Of a DNA stretch of 64,000 nt, positions 42,590-51,587 are shown piece after piece. Where the stretch lies: the NCBI RefSeq assembly GCF_020736365.1, contig NZ_CP085988.1:1866001-1930000 (forward strand), given 5' to 3'. Position numbers and translations under genes: made by a program. Each line of letters begins with the position of its first letter. Position 1 is the first letter of the stretch. This stretch comes from Clostridium sp. M62/1 (GTDB lineage Bacteria; Bacillota; Clostridia; Lachnospirales; Lachnospiraceae). The notes beneath the pieces are model-generated. The model worked only from the letters and a program-made list of their open reading frames with translations. It searched no databases and was not told the origin of the DNA.

Positions 42590-42686
42590 TCCTGGGGCTT
42601 GGCAGCCCGCCCAGGGACATTCGGCAAAATGCTGACAATACCTGGCTTTGGCATCCCAAAGGAGCGGCAGGATTTGCAAAAAGTAG

Positions 42687-42715
42687 TTGAAAAACGGCAT
42701 ATTATAGTATAAAAT
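42687..42715 (+). promoter_or_regulatory. Housekeeping promoter of efp
   Basis: TTGAAA (42687-42692), 17 bases and TAAAAT (42710-42715), about 35 bases before the efp ATG. Confidence 0.65.
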
Positions 42716-42756
42716 GAAAAAGATTAAGAGAGATCATTCAAGGAGGAATATCATTT

Positions 42757-43314
42757 ATGGTATCAGCTGGCGATTTTAGAAACGGCATTACAGTGGAAAT
42801 CGAAGGAAATGTATTCCAGATTGTCGAGTTCCAGCACGTAAAGCCAGGCAAGGGCGCTGCATTCGTAAGAACTAAACTTAAAAATATCAAAAACGGCGGT
42901 GTTGTTGAGAAGACCTTCAGACCTACTGAGAAGTTCCCGGCAGCCAGAATTGACAGAGTAGACATGCAGTATCTGTACTCTGACGGAGATTTATTCCACT
43001 TCATGAACGTGGAGAACTATGAGCAGATCGCTCTGACAGCAGATCAGATCGGTGATGCCCTGAAGTTCGTAAAGGAGAACGACATGGTTAAGATCTGCTC
43101 CCACAATGGAGAGGTATTCTCTGTGGAGGCTCCGTTATTTGCAGAGCTTGAGATCACAGAGACAGAGCCAGGCTTCAAGGGAGATACAGCTACAGGCGCT
43201 ACCAAGCCGGCGATTGTTGAGACTGGCGCTACCATCTACGTTCCGTTATTCGTAGAGATCGGCGACAAGGTAAAAATCGATACACGTACAGGCGAGTACC
43301 TGTCCAGAGTATAA
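42757..43314 (+). CDS. efp: Elongation factor P
   Basis: EF-P enters the ribosomal E site and rescues stalling at consecutive prolines. It has three beta-barrel domains in 185 residues. The domain I loop KPGKGAAF carries the Lys that is modified in many bacteria. The signature [13 protein letters not shown] ends the protein. Its codon choice is biased toward a small set (for example ATC and GTA), in line with high expression. AAGGAGG precedes the ATG. It has its own promoter and terminator. Confidence 0.96.
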   Translation: MVSAGDFRNGITVEIEGNVFQIVEFQHVKPGKGAAFVRTKLKNIKNGGVVEKTFRPTEKFPAARIDRVDMQYLYSDGDLFHFMNVENYEQIALTADQIGDALKFVKENDMVKICSHNGEVFSVEAPLFAELEITETEPGFKGDTATGATKPAIVETGATIYVPLFVEIGDKVKIDTRTGEYLSRV

Positions 43315-43448
43315 GAAGAGCGAGTTCGCCCAGAGCGGACTGTCCTGCCGGGGCGCGGCTGCCATGACAGCTATTTTCCGCTCCGCGGATATGCGAAGAG
43401 GGGCCAGCGGGCGCTTCCGGTGCAGAAAGAGAAGGAAACGGAAAAAAG

Positions 43449-43500
43449 GAACTGTTGTAAAATATCTTCACACAGCTATTTTACAGCAGTTCTTTTGTTT
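43449..43500 (+). terminator. Intrinsic terminator of efp
   Basis: GAACTGTTGTAAAATA (43449-43464) pairs with TATTTTACAGCAGTTC (43477-43492) with one G-U pair, followed by TTTTGTTT. The remainder of the 350-base gap 43315-43663 is GC-rich before the terminator and purine-rich after it, with no other gene. Confidence 0.85.
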
Positions 43501-43663
43501 AGGAGCCCGGGCGGAGCCGGTGTCTTAAGCTGCAGCTGGTCCTGTCGGCAGCAGGTAAGAAAGATGCGGGGAAAAGCGCGTCTGAAGAAAGAGAAGGCTA
43601 AAAGGCAGAAAATCTGAGAGCAGATGATAAAGCACCTGAGATACAGATGAAGGGGACGATAGA

Positions 43664-44410
43664 TTGGAAGAGGAGTTTAAAAGGGGAGGCCGTGACGGCG
43701 CGTATGAGCCGGGACGGACGAGGGAGAGCAGCCGGAAGAGAGATACCAGGATGCAGAGAGAGTGGATGAAGCGCCGGAGAAAAAGGCGGTTTGGTATGCT
43801 GGGGGCGACGGCAGTTATTTTTTTCGCGGCGGGAATCCTGATTGGATGGTTTTTCAGGGGGAGCCTGATAAGAGAGCCGGTCAATCTCGCGGCCATCGAG
43901 ATGCCGGACTGGGTGACGCAGGAGCTTCTGACTGTCAATCCGTACTCCAGGCCCGGGACAAAGCTCTGTTCCGTAAACGGGATCGTGGTTCACTATGTGG
44001 GAAATCCGGGCACCACGGCTGAGCAGAACAGAAATTACTTCGAGGGGCTGAAGGCTCAGACAGGGGAAAATAAGGTATCGGTCAGCAGCAATTTTATCAT
44101 CGGCATGGACGGCGAGATAATCCAGTGTGTTCCCATAGATGAGATGGCGTACGCATCCAACAGCAGAAACTCTGACACGATCTCCATTGAATGCTGCCAC
44201 CCTGAGGCAGACGGCAGGTTTACTGAGGAAACCTACGACTCACTGGTCAGACTGACTGCCTGGCTGTGCAGTGAGCTGAAGCTGAAGCCAAAGGATGTGA
44301 TCCGCCACTACGATGTGACGGAGAAGGCATGTCCCAAATATTTTGTCGATCATCCGCAGGAGTGGGAGACATTTCTGAAGGATGTGAAGAAGGCAATGAG
44401 GGCAGGCTGA
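43664..44410 (+). CDS. Membrane-anchored N-acetylmuramoyl-L-alanine amidase
   Basis: This Amidase_2-type zinc amidase cleaves the bond between MurNAc and L-Ala in peptidoglycan. A strongly basic cytoplasmic start (MKRRRKRRFG) precedes one helix (about 46-64, so type II anchored), then the amidase domain. Zinc ligands fit VVHYVGN (His), IECCHPE (His) and the C-terminal HYDVTEKACPKYF, which also holds the catalytic Lys and Cys of the GHxxxxxKxCP pattern. Length 248. The start is TTG at 43664, with AAGGGGA about eight bases before it. A role in wall turnover or spore germination is possible. Confidence 0.88.
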   Translation: MEEEFKRGGRDGAYEPGRTRESSRKRDTRMQREWMKRRRKRRFGMLGATAVIFFAAGILIGWFFRGSLIREPVNLAAIEMPDWVTQELLTVNPYSRPGTKLCSVNGIVVHYVGNPGTTAEQNRNYFEGLKAQTGENKVSVSSNFIIGMDGEIIQCVPIDEMAYASNSRNSDTISIECCHPEADGRFTEETYDSLVRLTAWLCSELKLKPKDVIRHYDVTEKACPKYFVDHPQEWETFLKDVKKAMRAG

Positions 44411-44450
44411 CAGGCGCAGGCAGATCCCCCGGAAAAACAGGAAGGTCTGG

Positions 44451-44479
44451 TTGATCTTGCCGGGAAATTGGCTTATAAT
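44451..44479 (+). promoter_or_regulatory. Housekeeping promoter of argS
   Basis: TTGATC (44451-44456), 17 bases and a perfect TATAAT (44474-44479). The transcript would start about 135 bases before the argS ATG. Confidence 0.65.
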
Positions 44480-44514
44480 TATAGATCGCTCAGCAGCTGC
44501 GCACAGTGACAGAA

Positions 44515-44575
44515 AAAAGCTGCCGAAGCGGGCTGAGGCCGGCCGGGACGGCAGGGGCTGATGCAGGCGGCTTTT
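44515..44575 (+). promoter_or_regulatory. Stem in the argS leader (possible attenuator)
   Basis: AAAAGCTGCC (44515-44524) pairs with GGCGGCTTTT (44566-44575, one G-U pair), enclosing a GC-rich segment with its own GCCG/CGGC helix. The T-run lies in the 3' arm, as in some terminators. The T-box signature is absent, so this is not a standard arginine T-box. Confidence 0.4.
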
Positions 44576-44622
44576 GGACAGGAGCGCAGACTCAGAATAC
44601 CAGAAAAGGAGAAGCAGAAATC

Positions 44623-46392
44623 ATGAAGAAAATGATTGACTTAATTGTGGCAGAGCTGACGCCTGCCTTTACGGAATGCGGATATGATGAAAAATATGTG
44701 AAGGTGACGGTTTCCAACCGCCCGGATCTGTGCGAATATCAGTGTAACGGAGCCATGGCAGCAGCCAAGGCTTACAAAAAGAAGCCCATCGACATCGCAA
44801 ACGAGGTGGTGGAGAAGGCAAAGGAAAGCCGGATGTTCTCTGAGATCGGAGCCGTGATGCCGGGATTTATCAACCTGCGCATCTCTCCGGAGTATCTGGC
44901 CGGATATATGAACGAGATGGCGGCAGATGAGAAATACGGGCTGGAGGAGACAAAGGCCCCTGAAACGATTATCATCGACTATGGCGGAGCCAATGTGGCA
45001 AAGCCTCTTCACGTAGGTCATCTGCGCTCCGCTGTCATCGGCGAGAGCATTAAGCGGATCAGCCGCTATATGGGCCACCATGTGATCAGCGACGTGCATC
45101 TGGGGGACTGGGGACTCCAGATGGGACTGATTATTGAGGAGCTTCACGACAGACAGCCGGAGCTTCCGTATTTTGACGAGAGCTTCACTGGGGAATATCC
45201 GGAGGAGGCGCCGTTTACCATCTCCGAGCTGGAGGAGATCTACCCGGCTGCCAGCGCCAAGTCAAAGGTGGACGAGGCGTTTAAGGAGAGAGCTCAGGAG
45301 GCTACCTTCAAGCTGCAGAGCGGCTATGCACCCTACCGGGCTATCTGGAAGCATATTATGAATGTTTCCCTGAAGGACTTAAAGAGAAATTATGGAAACC
45401 TGAATGTGTCCTTTGATTTATGGAAGGGCGAGAGCGATGCACAGCCCTATATCCCGGCTCTGATTCAGGATCTCATTGACAAGGGGCTGGCTTACGAGAG
45501 CCAGGGAGCGCTTGTCGTGGACATTGCCGAGGAGACTGACTCCAAGGAGCTTCCTCCCTGCATCGTGAGAAAGTCCGACGGGGCGGCTCTCTATGCCACC
45601 TCCGATCTTGCGACTATCGTGCAGAGGGAGCAGGATTTCCACCCGGATCGCTATATTTACGTGGTGGACAAGCGCCAGGAGCTTCACTTTACCCAGGTAT
45701 TCCGCGTGGCGAAGAAGGCCGGAATTGTGAAGGATGACACAAAGATGATCTTCCTCGGCTTCGGCACCATGAACAGCAAGGACGGCGGCCCGTTCAAGAC
45801 CAGGGACGGAGGCGTCATGAGACTGGAGCACCTGATCGACGAGATCGATGAGGAGGTTTACAGGAAGATTCAGGAGAAGCAGAGAGTTCCGGAGGAGGAG
45901 ATGAGAAGGACTGCCGAGATGATCGGCCTTGCAGCCTTAAAATACGGAGATCTCTCCAACCAGGCTACAAAGGACTACGTGTTCGACGTGGATCGCTTTA
46001 TCTCCTTTGAGGGAAATACAGGTCCTCACATTCAGTACATGGTTGTGCGCATTAAGTCCATCCTTGAAAAGTACGGGGAACTGATGGGCGGAACCTACAG
46101 CCTGATCCCTATTCGCCCGGCGGCGTCAGAGACAGAGAAAAAGCTGCAGCTTGAGCTGTGCCGCTTCGGAGAAGTGGTGGAGTCAGCTTTTGCAGAGACA
46201 GCGCCTCACCGCATCTGCCAGTATATGTATGACCTGTCTGATGCGTTTAACAATTTCTATCTGGTGAACAAAATCATCGGCGAGGAGGACAGAGAGAAGC
46301 AGGCGGGCTTTATCAGTCTGATCAGTCTGACAAAGGATGTTTTAAATGCCTGCATGGATCTTCTTGGAATGGAAGCGCCGGAGCATATGTAA
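44623..46392 (+). CDS. argS: Arginine--tRNA ligase
   Basis: This class I synthetase charges tRNA-Arg. The N-terminal Arg-tRNA-synthetase-N domain (about 1-100) precedes the HIGH-type motif ANVAKPLHVGHLRS near residue 125. The C-terminal anticodon-binding DALR domain begins near residue 470 (QYMVVRIKSILEK) and ends LLGMEAPEHM. Length 589 is normal. The frame opens at 44506, inside the leader, but ATG 44623 gives the usual MKKMIDLIV and has AAAGGAGAAG upstream. The next gene starts 60 bases after its stop. Confidence 0.97.
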   Translation: MKKMIDLIVAELTPAFTECGYDEKYVKVTVSNRPDLCEYQCNGAMAAAKAYKKKPIDIANEVVEKAKESRMFSEIGAVMPGFINLRISPEYLAGYMNEMAADEKYGLEETKAPETIIIDYGGANVAKPLHVGHLRSAVIGESIKRISRYMGHHVISDVHLGDWGLQMGLIIEELHDRQPELPYFDESFTGEYPEEAPFTISELEEIYPAASAKSKVDEAFKERAQEATFKLQSGYAPYRAIWKHIMNVSLKDLKRNYGNLNVSFDLWKGESDAQPYIPALIQDLIDKGLAYESQGALVVDIAEETDSKELPPCIVRKSDGAALYATSDLATIVQREQDFHPDRYIYVVDKRQELHFTQVFRVAKKAGIVKDDTKMIFLGFGTMNSKDGGPFKTRDGGVMRLEHLIDEIDEEVYRKIQEKQRVPEEEMRRTAEMIGLAALKYGDLSNQATKDYVFDVDRFISFEGNTGPHIQYMVVRIKSILEKYGELMGGTYSLIPIRPAASETEKKLQLELCRFGEVVESAFAETAPHRICQYMYDLSDAFNNFYLVNKIIGEEDREKQAGFISLISLTKDVLNACMDLLGMEAPEHM

Positions 46393-46452
46393 GTGTGTGG
46401 GAGCAGGCCAAAGACAAGTCAAAAGCGGGGGCCTGCTCAGGGAGGTTGCCAT

Positions 46453-49400
46453 ATGGAGGTGAAGGAGCTGTCGGCTGACGTCTTCTGGAAGGGAGAGATC
46501 TGCATTTCAGGAAAGGTGGAGGACGAGGGACACATCTATCATACGAAGGTTTACATCAAGGGTAGTCAGATTTTTGACTACTCTTGTTCCTGTAGTGGGG
46601 GAAATTCTGGCCGGACCATGTGCCGTCATGGGCAGGAGCTCTACAGGGCGTATCAGGCAGAAGGACGGGAGAGAGAGGAAAAGGCTGTGTCTACTTCCCA
46701 GTCTGTGAGGATGATGATACGGGAATACACAAACCGCCAGGTGGCGGAAATTGTGGCAGAGAGCGAAGGGGAGGATGTGGAATTTCTGCCCCTTCTTCTT
46801 ATACGCAGGGAAGGGCTCTTTCTCGAAGCCAGCTTAAAGAGGGGGCGGGAGTATCTGCTGAGGGATCTGGCAGCTTTCGCCCAGGCGGTGAGAGAGGGGC
46901 GATATGTGGAATACGGCAGAGGGCTGGCCTTTAATCACGATCTGAACGCCTTTACGAAGGAGAGCAGGGGAATGGCCGCCTTTGCATCCCAGCTGGCTCT
47001 CACATATCTGGACCACTATGGACAGATCAGGAGAGGCCAGATGCCGGCAGTGCCTGCGCTTCGCAGCCTGAAGCTGGGGAGGGCTGACGCGGACCGCTTT
47101 TTTGAACTGATTGAGGGGAGAAATCTGCAGTGCGAGGACATGAGGGGACACAGGAGAATTCTGGAGGCAGTAAACGGGGATCCTGATTTCTGCGTCACAG
47201 TGAAAAAGGCCGGGAAGGGTGGAATAAAGGTGAGCGTGCCGCCGGATCTCCTTGTCTTTGAAGGGGAGAAAAGCCTCTATGTGGCAGATACAAAAAAACT
47301 GTACCGATGCAGCAGAGAGTACACGGAGGCCATGTCCGTGTTTTTGTCAGAGCTTTTGAAGAACCGGGAGGAGCCGGGGAGCGCTCTGGTGGGAGAGAGG
47401 GATATCCCCCTGTTCTATGAGCGGGTTTTAAAGGGCATGGAGGCCTTCGGGATTCTCACGCAGGAGGGAGTAGACCTGGAGAGCGCAAGACCGGAACCCC
47501 TCTCGGTCCGCTTTGCGTTTGACTGCCTCGATGACGGGAGAATTGCCCTGACACCCAGCCTGTCTTATGGGGACTACCATTTTCACCCAATGGACGACGG
47601 GGAAGTTCCAAAAGAAATCTGCCGGGATGTGCCGGGAGAATTTCGGGTAAGCTGCCTGATCACCAGGTACTTTTCCGCCAGGGAGGAGGGAACGGGAAGG
47701 CTTCTTCTGGCAGCGGGAGATGATGCCCTGTACCGTCTTCTGGACGAGGGGATGGAGCAGTTTGGAGAGCTTGGAGAAATCTGGTTCTCTGACAGATTCA
47801 GGGGGCTCAATATCCGCCGTGCCCCGGAGATTTCTCTGGGAGTGTCAGCGGCAGACGGATGGCTGAAGCTGACACTCGACACAGGGGATATGAGCGGTAC
47901 GGAGCTTTTAAAGGTTCTCGACGCCTACAGACAGAAAAAGAAGTATTATCGGCTGAAAAACGGGGAATTCTTAAAATTGTCGGATGACGGCTTCATGACT
48001 ATTGCAAGGCTTCAGGAGGGGCTTGGCATCGGAAAGGGGGAGCTGAAAGAAAAACAGATTGTCCTGCCGGGCTATCGGGCTCTCTACCTGGATCAGATGG
48101 TCAGAGAAGAGGGAGGGATTGCCTTTTACAGGGACAGCCTTTACAAGGCGGTGGTGCGGGGGATGAAGTCGGTGGCGGACAGCGATTTTGAGATTCCTGC
48201 ATCCTTTCAGGGGGAGCTGAGGGAATATCAGAAAACGGGCTACCGCTGGCTGCGTACCCTGGACCACTGGGGCTTTGGCGGCATTCTGGCGGACGACATG
48301 GGGCTTGGGAAGACCATACAGGTGATCGCCCTTCTGCTCTCCGCGAAGGAGGAGGGAATGTCCCTGATTGTCTGCCCTGCATCTCTGGTCTATAACTGGG
48401 CCCACGAGCTGTCTGTGTTCGCTCCGTCTCTGCGGGTTCTGACGGCGGCAGGCAGCTTGGGGGAGCGCAGAGAGCTGCTCGCCGGGATGGATTCCTGCCA
48501 GGTGATTGTGACTTCCTATGATCTGCTGAAGAGAGATATTGAAATATACCGGGAGAAGAGTTTCCGGTTCGAGATCCTTGATGAGGCTCAGTGCATCAAA
48601 AATGCGGCCACCAAGAGCGCGAAGGCAGTGAAAGAGGTAAAGGCCCGCACCCGGTTTGCCCTGACGGGCACTCCTGTGGAAAATCATCTGGGAGAGCTCT
48701 GGAGTATTTTTGACTACCTGATGCCGGGATTTCTGTTTGCCTATGGGAAATTCCGGACCATGTACGAGATTCCCATTGTGAAGGACAGGGATGAGAGAGC
48801 GGCTGCGAATCTGCGCCGCCTGATTGGCCCCTTCCTGCTGCGCCGCCTGAAGTGCGATGTGCTGAAAGAACTGCCGGAAAAAATCGAGAGGGTGGTATAC
48901 TCTGCCTTCGAGGGAGAGCAGAAAAAGCTCTACGGGGCCAATGTGCTCCGGCTCCGGCAGGAGCTGGAAGCTGGCGGGGAGCTGCCGGGAAAAATACAGA
49001 TCCTGGCAGGACTTACAAGGCTTCGCCAGATCTGCTGTGATCCCTCCCTCTGTTATGAAAATTACAAGGGTGAGTCGGCAAAGCTGGAAACCTGTCTGGC
49101 TCTGCTCTCAGGGGCGGTTGCGGCCGGGCACAGGGTTCTGCTCTTCTCCCAGTTTGCCTCCATGTTCCCGATTATAAAGAAGAGGCTTGACAGAGCCGGG
49201 ATCGGCTGCTTTGTGCTGACTGGGGCCACCTCTAAGGAGGAGAGAAGCCGTCTGACTGCCAAGTTTTATGCAGGGGACGTTCCGGTGTTCCTGATTTCCT
49301 TAAAGGCAGGAGGTACGGGGCTGAATCTGACGGCTGCGGATGTGGTGATCCACTATGATCCCTGGTGGAATGCCGCGGCTCAGGATCAGGCCACAGACAG

Positions 49401-49587
49401 GGCGCACCGGATTGGCCAGAAAAAGCAGGTGACGGTGTTCCGGCTGATTATGAAGGGGACAGTGGAGGAGAGTATTCTTCACCTTCAGGAGTCCAAATCG
49501 GAGCTGGCAGAACGGATTGTGACAGAGGGCAGTGTCTCTCTGGCCGGCCTTGGGCGGGAGGAGCTCTTAAAGCTGCTGGAGCCGTGA
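46453..49587 (+). CDS. SWIM zinc-finger SNF2-family helicase
   Basis: This large (1044-residue) Swi2/Snf2-type ATPase translocates on double-stranded DNA; bacterial relatives remodel RNA polymerase or other DNA-bound proteins. The N-terminus has a SWIM zinc finger (Cys45, Cys47, Cys57, His59). A SNF2-associated region follows (about 100-590), then the motor: DDMGLGKT (about 615-622), DEAQ box (710-713), TGTPVENHLGELWSI, and in the second RecA lobe LLFSQFASM, SLKAGGTGLNLT and DRAHRIGQ (about 981-988). All helicase motifs are intact. GTG/ATG starts upstream are weaker than ATG 46453, which has GGGAGG before it. It follows argS closely and precedes the rubredoxin leader. Confidence 0.9.
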   Translation: MEVKELSADVFWKGEICISGKVEDEGHIYHTKVYIKGSQIFDYSCSCSGGNSGRTMCRHGQELYRAYQAEGREREEKAVSTSQSVRMMIREYTNRQVAEIVAESEGEDVEFLPLLLIRREGLFLEASLKRGREYLLRDLAAFAQAVREGRYVEYGRGLAFNHDLNAFTKESRGMAAFASQLALTYLDHYGQIRRGQMPAVPALRSLKLGRADADRFFELIEGRNLQCEDMRGHRRILEAVNGDPDFCVTVKKAGKGGIKVSVPPDLLVFEGEKSLYVADTKKLYRCSREYTEAMSVFLSELLKNREEPGSALVGERDIPLFYERVLKGMEAFGILTQEGVDLESARPEPLSVRFAFDCLDDGRIALTPSLSYGDYHFHPMDDGEVPKEICRDVPGEFRVSCLITRYFSAREEGTGRLLLAAGDDALYRLLDEGMEQFGELGEIWFSDRFRGLNIRRAPEISLGVSAADGWLKLTLDTGDMSGTELLKVLDAYRQKKKYYRLKNGEFLKLSDDGFMTIARLQEGLGIGKGELKEKQIVLPGYRALYLDQMVREEGGIAFYRDSLYKAVVRGMKSVADSDFEIPASFQGELREYQKTGYRWLRTLDHWGFGGILADDMGLGKTIQVIALLLSAKEEGMSLIVCPASLVYNWAHELSVFAPSLRVLTAAGSLGERRELLAGMDSCQVIVTSYDLLKRDIEIYREKSFRFEILDEAQCIKNAATKSAKAVKEVKARTRFALTGTPVENHLGELWSIFDYLMPGFLFAYGKFRTMYEIPIVKDRDERAAANLRRLIGPFLLRRLKCDVLKELPEKIERVVYSAFEGEQKKLYGANVLRLRQELEAGGELPGKIQILAGLTRLRQICCDPSLCYENYKGESAKLETCLALLSGAVAAGHRVLLFSQFASMFPIIKKRLDRAGIGCFVLTGATSKEERSRLTAKFYAGDVPVFLISLKAGGTGLNLTAADVVIHYDPWWNAAAQDQATDRAHRIGQKKQVTVFRLIMKGTVEESILHLQESKSELAERIVTEGSVSLAGLGREELLKLLEP

Positions 49588-49689
49588 TGAGGGGGACAGT
49601 TTTCTGTATACAAAGATCAGAATTGCCTGCAGAGGCAGATCAGAGATAGCATAAAAAAATAATAATAGTAATTTTTATCAAAATAGTAG

Positions 49690-49718
49690 TGGACAAAAGA
49701 GAAGTCCTATGCTATAGT
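49690..49718 (+). promoter_or_regulatory. Promoter of the rubredoxin transcript
   Basis: TGGACA (49690-49695), 17 bases and TATAGT (49713-49718). It predicts a start near 49725, just before the structured leader. Confidence 0.6.
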
Positions 49719-49726
49719 AATAGCAG

Positions 49727-49820
49727 AGTTCAGGGACGGCCAGAGAAGAAGGCTGAGACAGCCTGGTTAAGTACCTGCCGGAAGGATATCCGACACAGGT
49801 ACAGGCCGTATCCGGGAACT
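49727..49820 (+). ncRNA. Structured leader RNA (predicted three-way junction) before rubredoxin
   Basis: The closing helix is AGTTC (49727-49731) with GAACT (49816-49820), continued by GGA/TCC and CGGCC (49737-49741) with GGCCG (49804-49808). Inside are two hairpins: AGGCT (49750-49754) with AGCCT (49760-49764), and GTACCTG (49771-49777) with CAGGTAC (49796-49802), the latter extended by CGG/CCG. The fold begins where the promoter predicts the transcript to start. It matches no riboswitch class I know. It may be a cis-regulator or a small RNA in its own right. The roughly 290-base gap upstream of rubredoxin is otherwise AT-rich and empty. Confidence 0.5.
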
Positions 49821-49881
49821 GAGTGTTTGAGACAGGGAAATATCGAAATTCAGAACCTTGATGGATAAGGAGGATTTTATC

Positions 49882-50043
49882 ATGAAGAAATATGTATGTG
49901 ACGTATGCGGCTATATCTATGATCCGGCTGAGGGAGATCCGGATAACGGAGTGGCAGCAGGAACAGCCTTTGAGGATATTCCGGAGAGCTGGGTATGTCC
50001 GCTGTGCGGCGTAGGCAAGGATCAGTTTTCTGTTGAGGAGTAA
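49882..50043 (+). CDS. Rubredoxin
   Basis: This is a 53-residue one-iron electron carrier of the cytoplasm. The two iron-binding CxxCG loops are CDVCGYIY and CPLCGVGK, and the aromatic/Gly spacing ([21 protein letters not shown]) is typical. In anaerobes rubredoxin passes electrons to oxygen- and peroxide-reducing proteins. A frame start at 49858 exists, but AAGGAGG at 49867-49873 places translation at ATG 49882. It is transcribed alone, between its structured leader and a terminator. Confidence 0.95.
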   Translation: MKKYVCDVCGYIYDPAEGDPDNGVAAGTAFEDIPESWVCPLCGVGKDQFSVEE

Positions 50044-50078
50044 TCGCAGAGCAGCAGAATAGGAAGAACAGAAGTTAC

Positions 50079-50112
50079 CCCCTCTGGTTTTACACGGCCG
50101 GAGGGGATTTTT
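50079..50112 (+). terminator. Intrinsic terminator of rubredoxin
   Basis: CCCCTCTGG (50079-50087) pairs with CCGGAGGGG (50098-50106), followed by ATTTTT. Confidence 0.85.
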
Positions 50113-50154
50113 GCATAAGATCGTCCGCATTCCGGAAAGGAGGGAGGAAGACCT

Positions 50155-50610
50155 GTGGAAGAGAGAAAAGGGCTGCTTGGCAGGGTAATGGAGAAGTGCG
50201 CGGTGACTGCCAGGCTGCACCAGAATTATCTGAGAAGGGAGATGGAGAAGACTGGAATTTCTAAAAGCCAGCGCCAGCTCCTTCTCTATATTGAGAAGAA
50301 CCCGGGGGCAACCCAGAGAGAGATTGCAGCCAGGCGAAATGTTTCTACAGCGTCAGTGGCGGTAGCCGTAAAAAAGCTGGAAAAAGAGGGATACCTGATA
50401 AAGGATACTGACCGGACGGACAGCCGGCGCAGCTGTCTGCGGCTGACCTGCGGCGGACAGAAGGTGGCGGATGAGAGCAAACGGCTGTTTGAATACACAG
50501 AGGCTTCCATGTTTTCCGGTTTTTCGGAGGAAGAGATTCTGCAGTTTGAGAATTTTCTGAACCGGATTATTAAGAACGGTGAGTCTCTTCTCCAGGAGGA
50601 AAGCAGATAG
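50155..50610 (+). CDS. MarR-family transcriptional regulator
   Basis: This 151-residue winged-helix protein has the MarR plan. N-terminal and C-terminal helices form the dimer, and a central helix-turn-helix reads ATQREIAARRNVSTASVAVAVKKLEKEGYL. The wing is marked by TDRTDSRRSCLRLT, with the conserved DxRxxxLxLT pattern. GTG start preceded by AAGGAGGGAGG. The ligand and target are unknown; it may regulate the neighbouring glycerophosphodiesterase gene or itself. Confidence 0.87.
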   Translation: MEERKGLLGRVMEKCAVTARLHQNYLRREMEKTGISKSQRQLLLYIEKNPGATQREIAARRNVSTASVAVAVKKLEKEGYLIKDTDRTDSRRSCLRLTCGGQKVADESKRLFEYTEASMFSGFSEEEILQFENFLNRIIKNGESLLQEESR

Positions 50611-50643
50611 AAACAGGCACAGCCAAATTTACGCCTTCGTCTG

Positions 50644-50652
50644 TGCTATACT
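50644..50652 (+). promoter_or_regulatory. Extended -10 element before the phosphodiesterase gene
   Basis: TGCTATACT is an extended -10 (TGn plus TATACT) with no clear -35. The predicted transcript start (about 50658-50660) is at or only about ten bases before the start codon, leaving a very short leader. Confidence 0.4.
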
Positions 50653-50669
50653 AAAAGATGGTGATAAAA

Positions 50670-51536
50670 ATGGTATTGACAATTCCGATGATGCTGCCAG
50701 TTGTGATTCCGGGTATGATGACAGTGTCCTGTCTCTCACTTTTTTACTGCATGAAGCCGGAATCAGGGAGAAAGGAGCGGCTGGCTGATTTTGAAAAATA
50801 TTATATAGCTCACAGAGGGTTTCACAACAATGAGGAGGGCTGCCCGGAAAATTCCCTTCCCGCCTTCCGAAGAGCAGCAAAGATGGGGTATGGGATTGAG
50901 CTGGATGTGCAGCTCACCAAAGATAAGCGCCCTGTGGTGTTCCATGACTATGACTTAAAACGGGCCGCAGGAGCGGACAGGATGGTGGAGGACTGTACTT
51001 ACGAAGAGCTTAAGGCTTACGGACTGTTCGGAACGAAGGAGCGCATTCCGCTGCTGGAAGAGGTGCTGAGCGCTGTGGGAGGACGGGTTCCGCTGGTTGT
51101 GGAGATTAAGGCAGAACGAAAATACAGGGAGCTCTGTGAGATTGTGGCGGCCTGCCTTGACCGCTACAGCGGCCTTTACTGTATGGAGTCTTTCAGCCCG
51201 CTGGCAGTCAGATGGTTTAAGAAAAACAGGCCTCATGTGCTGAGAGGACAGCTTGCCACCAACCACAGACGGGAAGGGCTTAAGACTCCGTGGCCGGCAC
51301 AGCTGGTGCTTACCAACTGTCTGCTGAACGCATGGAGCGGACCGGATTTCATTGCTTACAACTGCCGTTTCTCGGAATCTCTGGCTGTGCGTCTGATGCG
51401 CAGGATCCACAAGTGCAAGATGGCAGCCTGGACCATCAAGAGCCAGAAGGATCTGGAGAAACAGAGAAAACGGTTTGATCTGTTTATTTTCGACAGCTTT
51501 CGGCCGGAGGAGGAAAAGGAGAGAAAAGAGGAGTAA
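50670..51536 (+). CDS. Glycerophosphodiester phosphodiesterase
   Basis: This enzyme hydrolyses glycerophosphodiesters from phospholipid turnover to glycerol 3-phosphate and an alcohol. It starts with one hydrophobic helix (about 1-27), so it is membrane-anchored. The TIM-barrel catalytic motifs are in place: AHRGFHNN, PENSLPAF, ELDVQLTKDKRPVVFHDYDL, and VEIKAE. ATG 50658 is in frame with no ribosome site; AGATGGTGA (50656-50664) fits ATG 50670. The length is 288 residues. The C-terminal tail is Glu/Lys/Arg-rich. Confidence 0.88.
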   Translation: MVLTIPMMLPVVIPGMMTVSCLSLFYCMKPESGRKERLADFEKYYIAHRGFHNNEEGCPENSLPAFRRAAKMGYGIELDVQLTKDKRPVVFHDYDLKRAAGADRMVEDCTYEELKAYGLFGTKERIPLLEEVLSAVGGRVPLVVEIKAERKYRELCEIVAACLDRYSGLYCMESFSPLAVRWFKKNRPHVLRGQLATNHRREGLKTPWPAQLVLTNCLLNAWSGPDFIAYNCRFSESLAVRLMRRIHKCKMAAWTIKSQKDLEKQRKRFDLFIFDSFRPEEEKERKEE

Positions 51537-51587
51537 AGGCACTATTTGCTGAGACGGAGACACTTGGAAAATCAGGAGGTATGGAAA

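Noticed and set aside
44480..44622. Arginine T-box
   Set aside because: No specifier-loop pattern and no antiterminator motif of the AGGGTGG/ACCGCG type.
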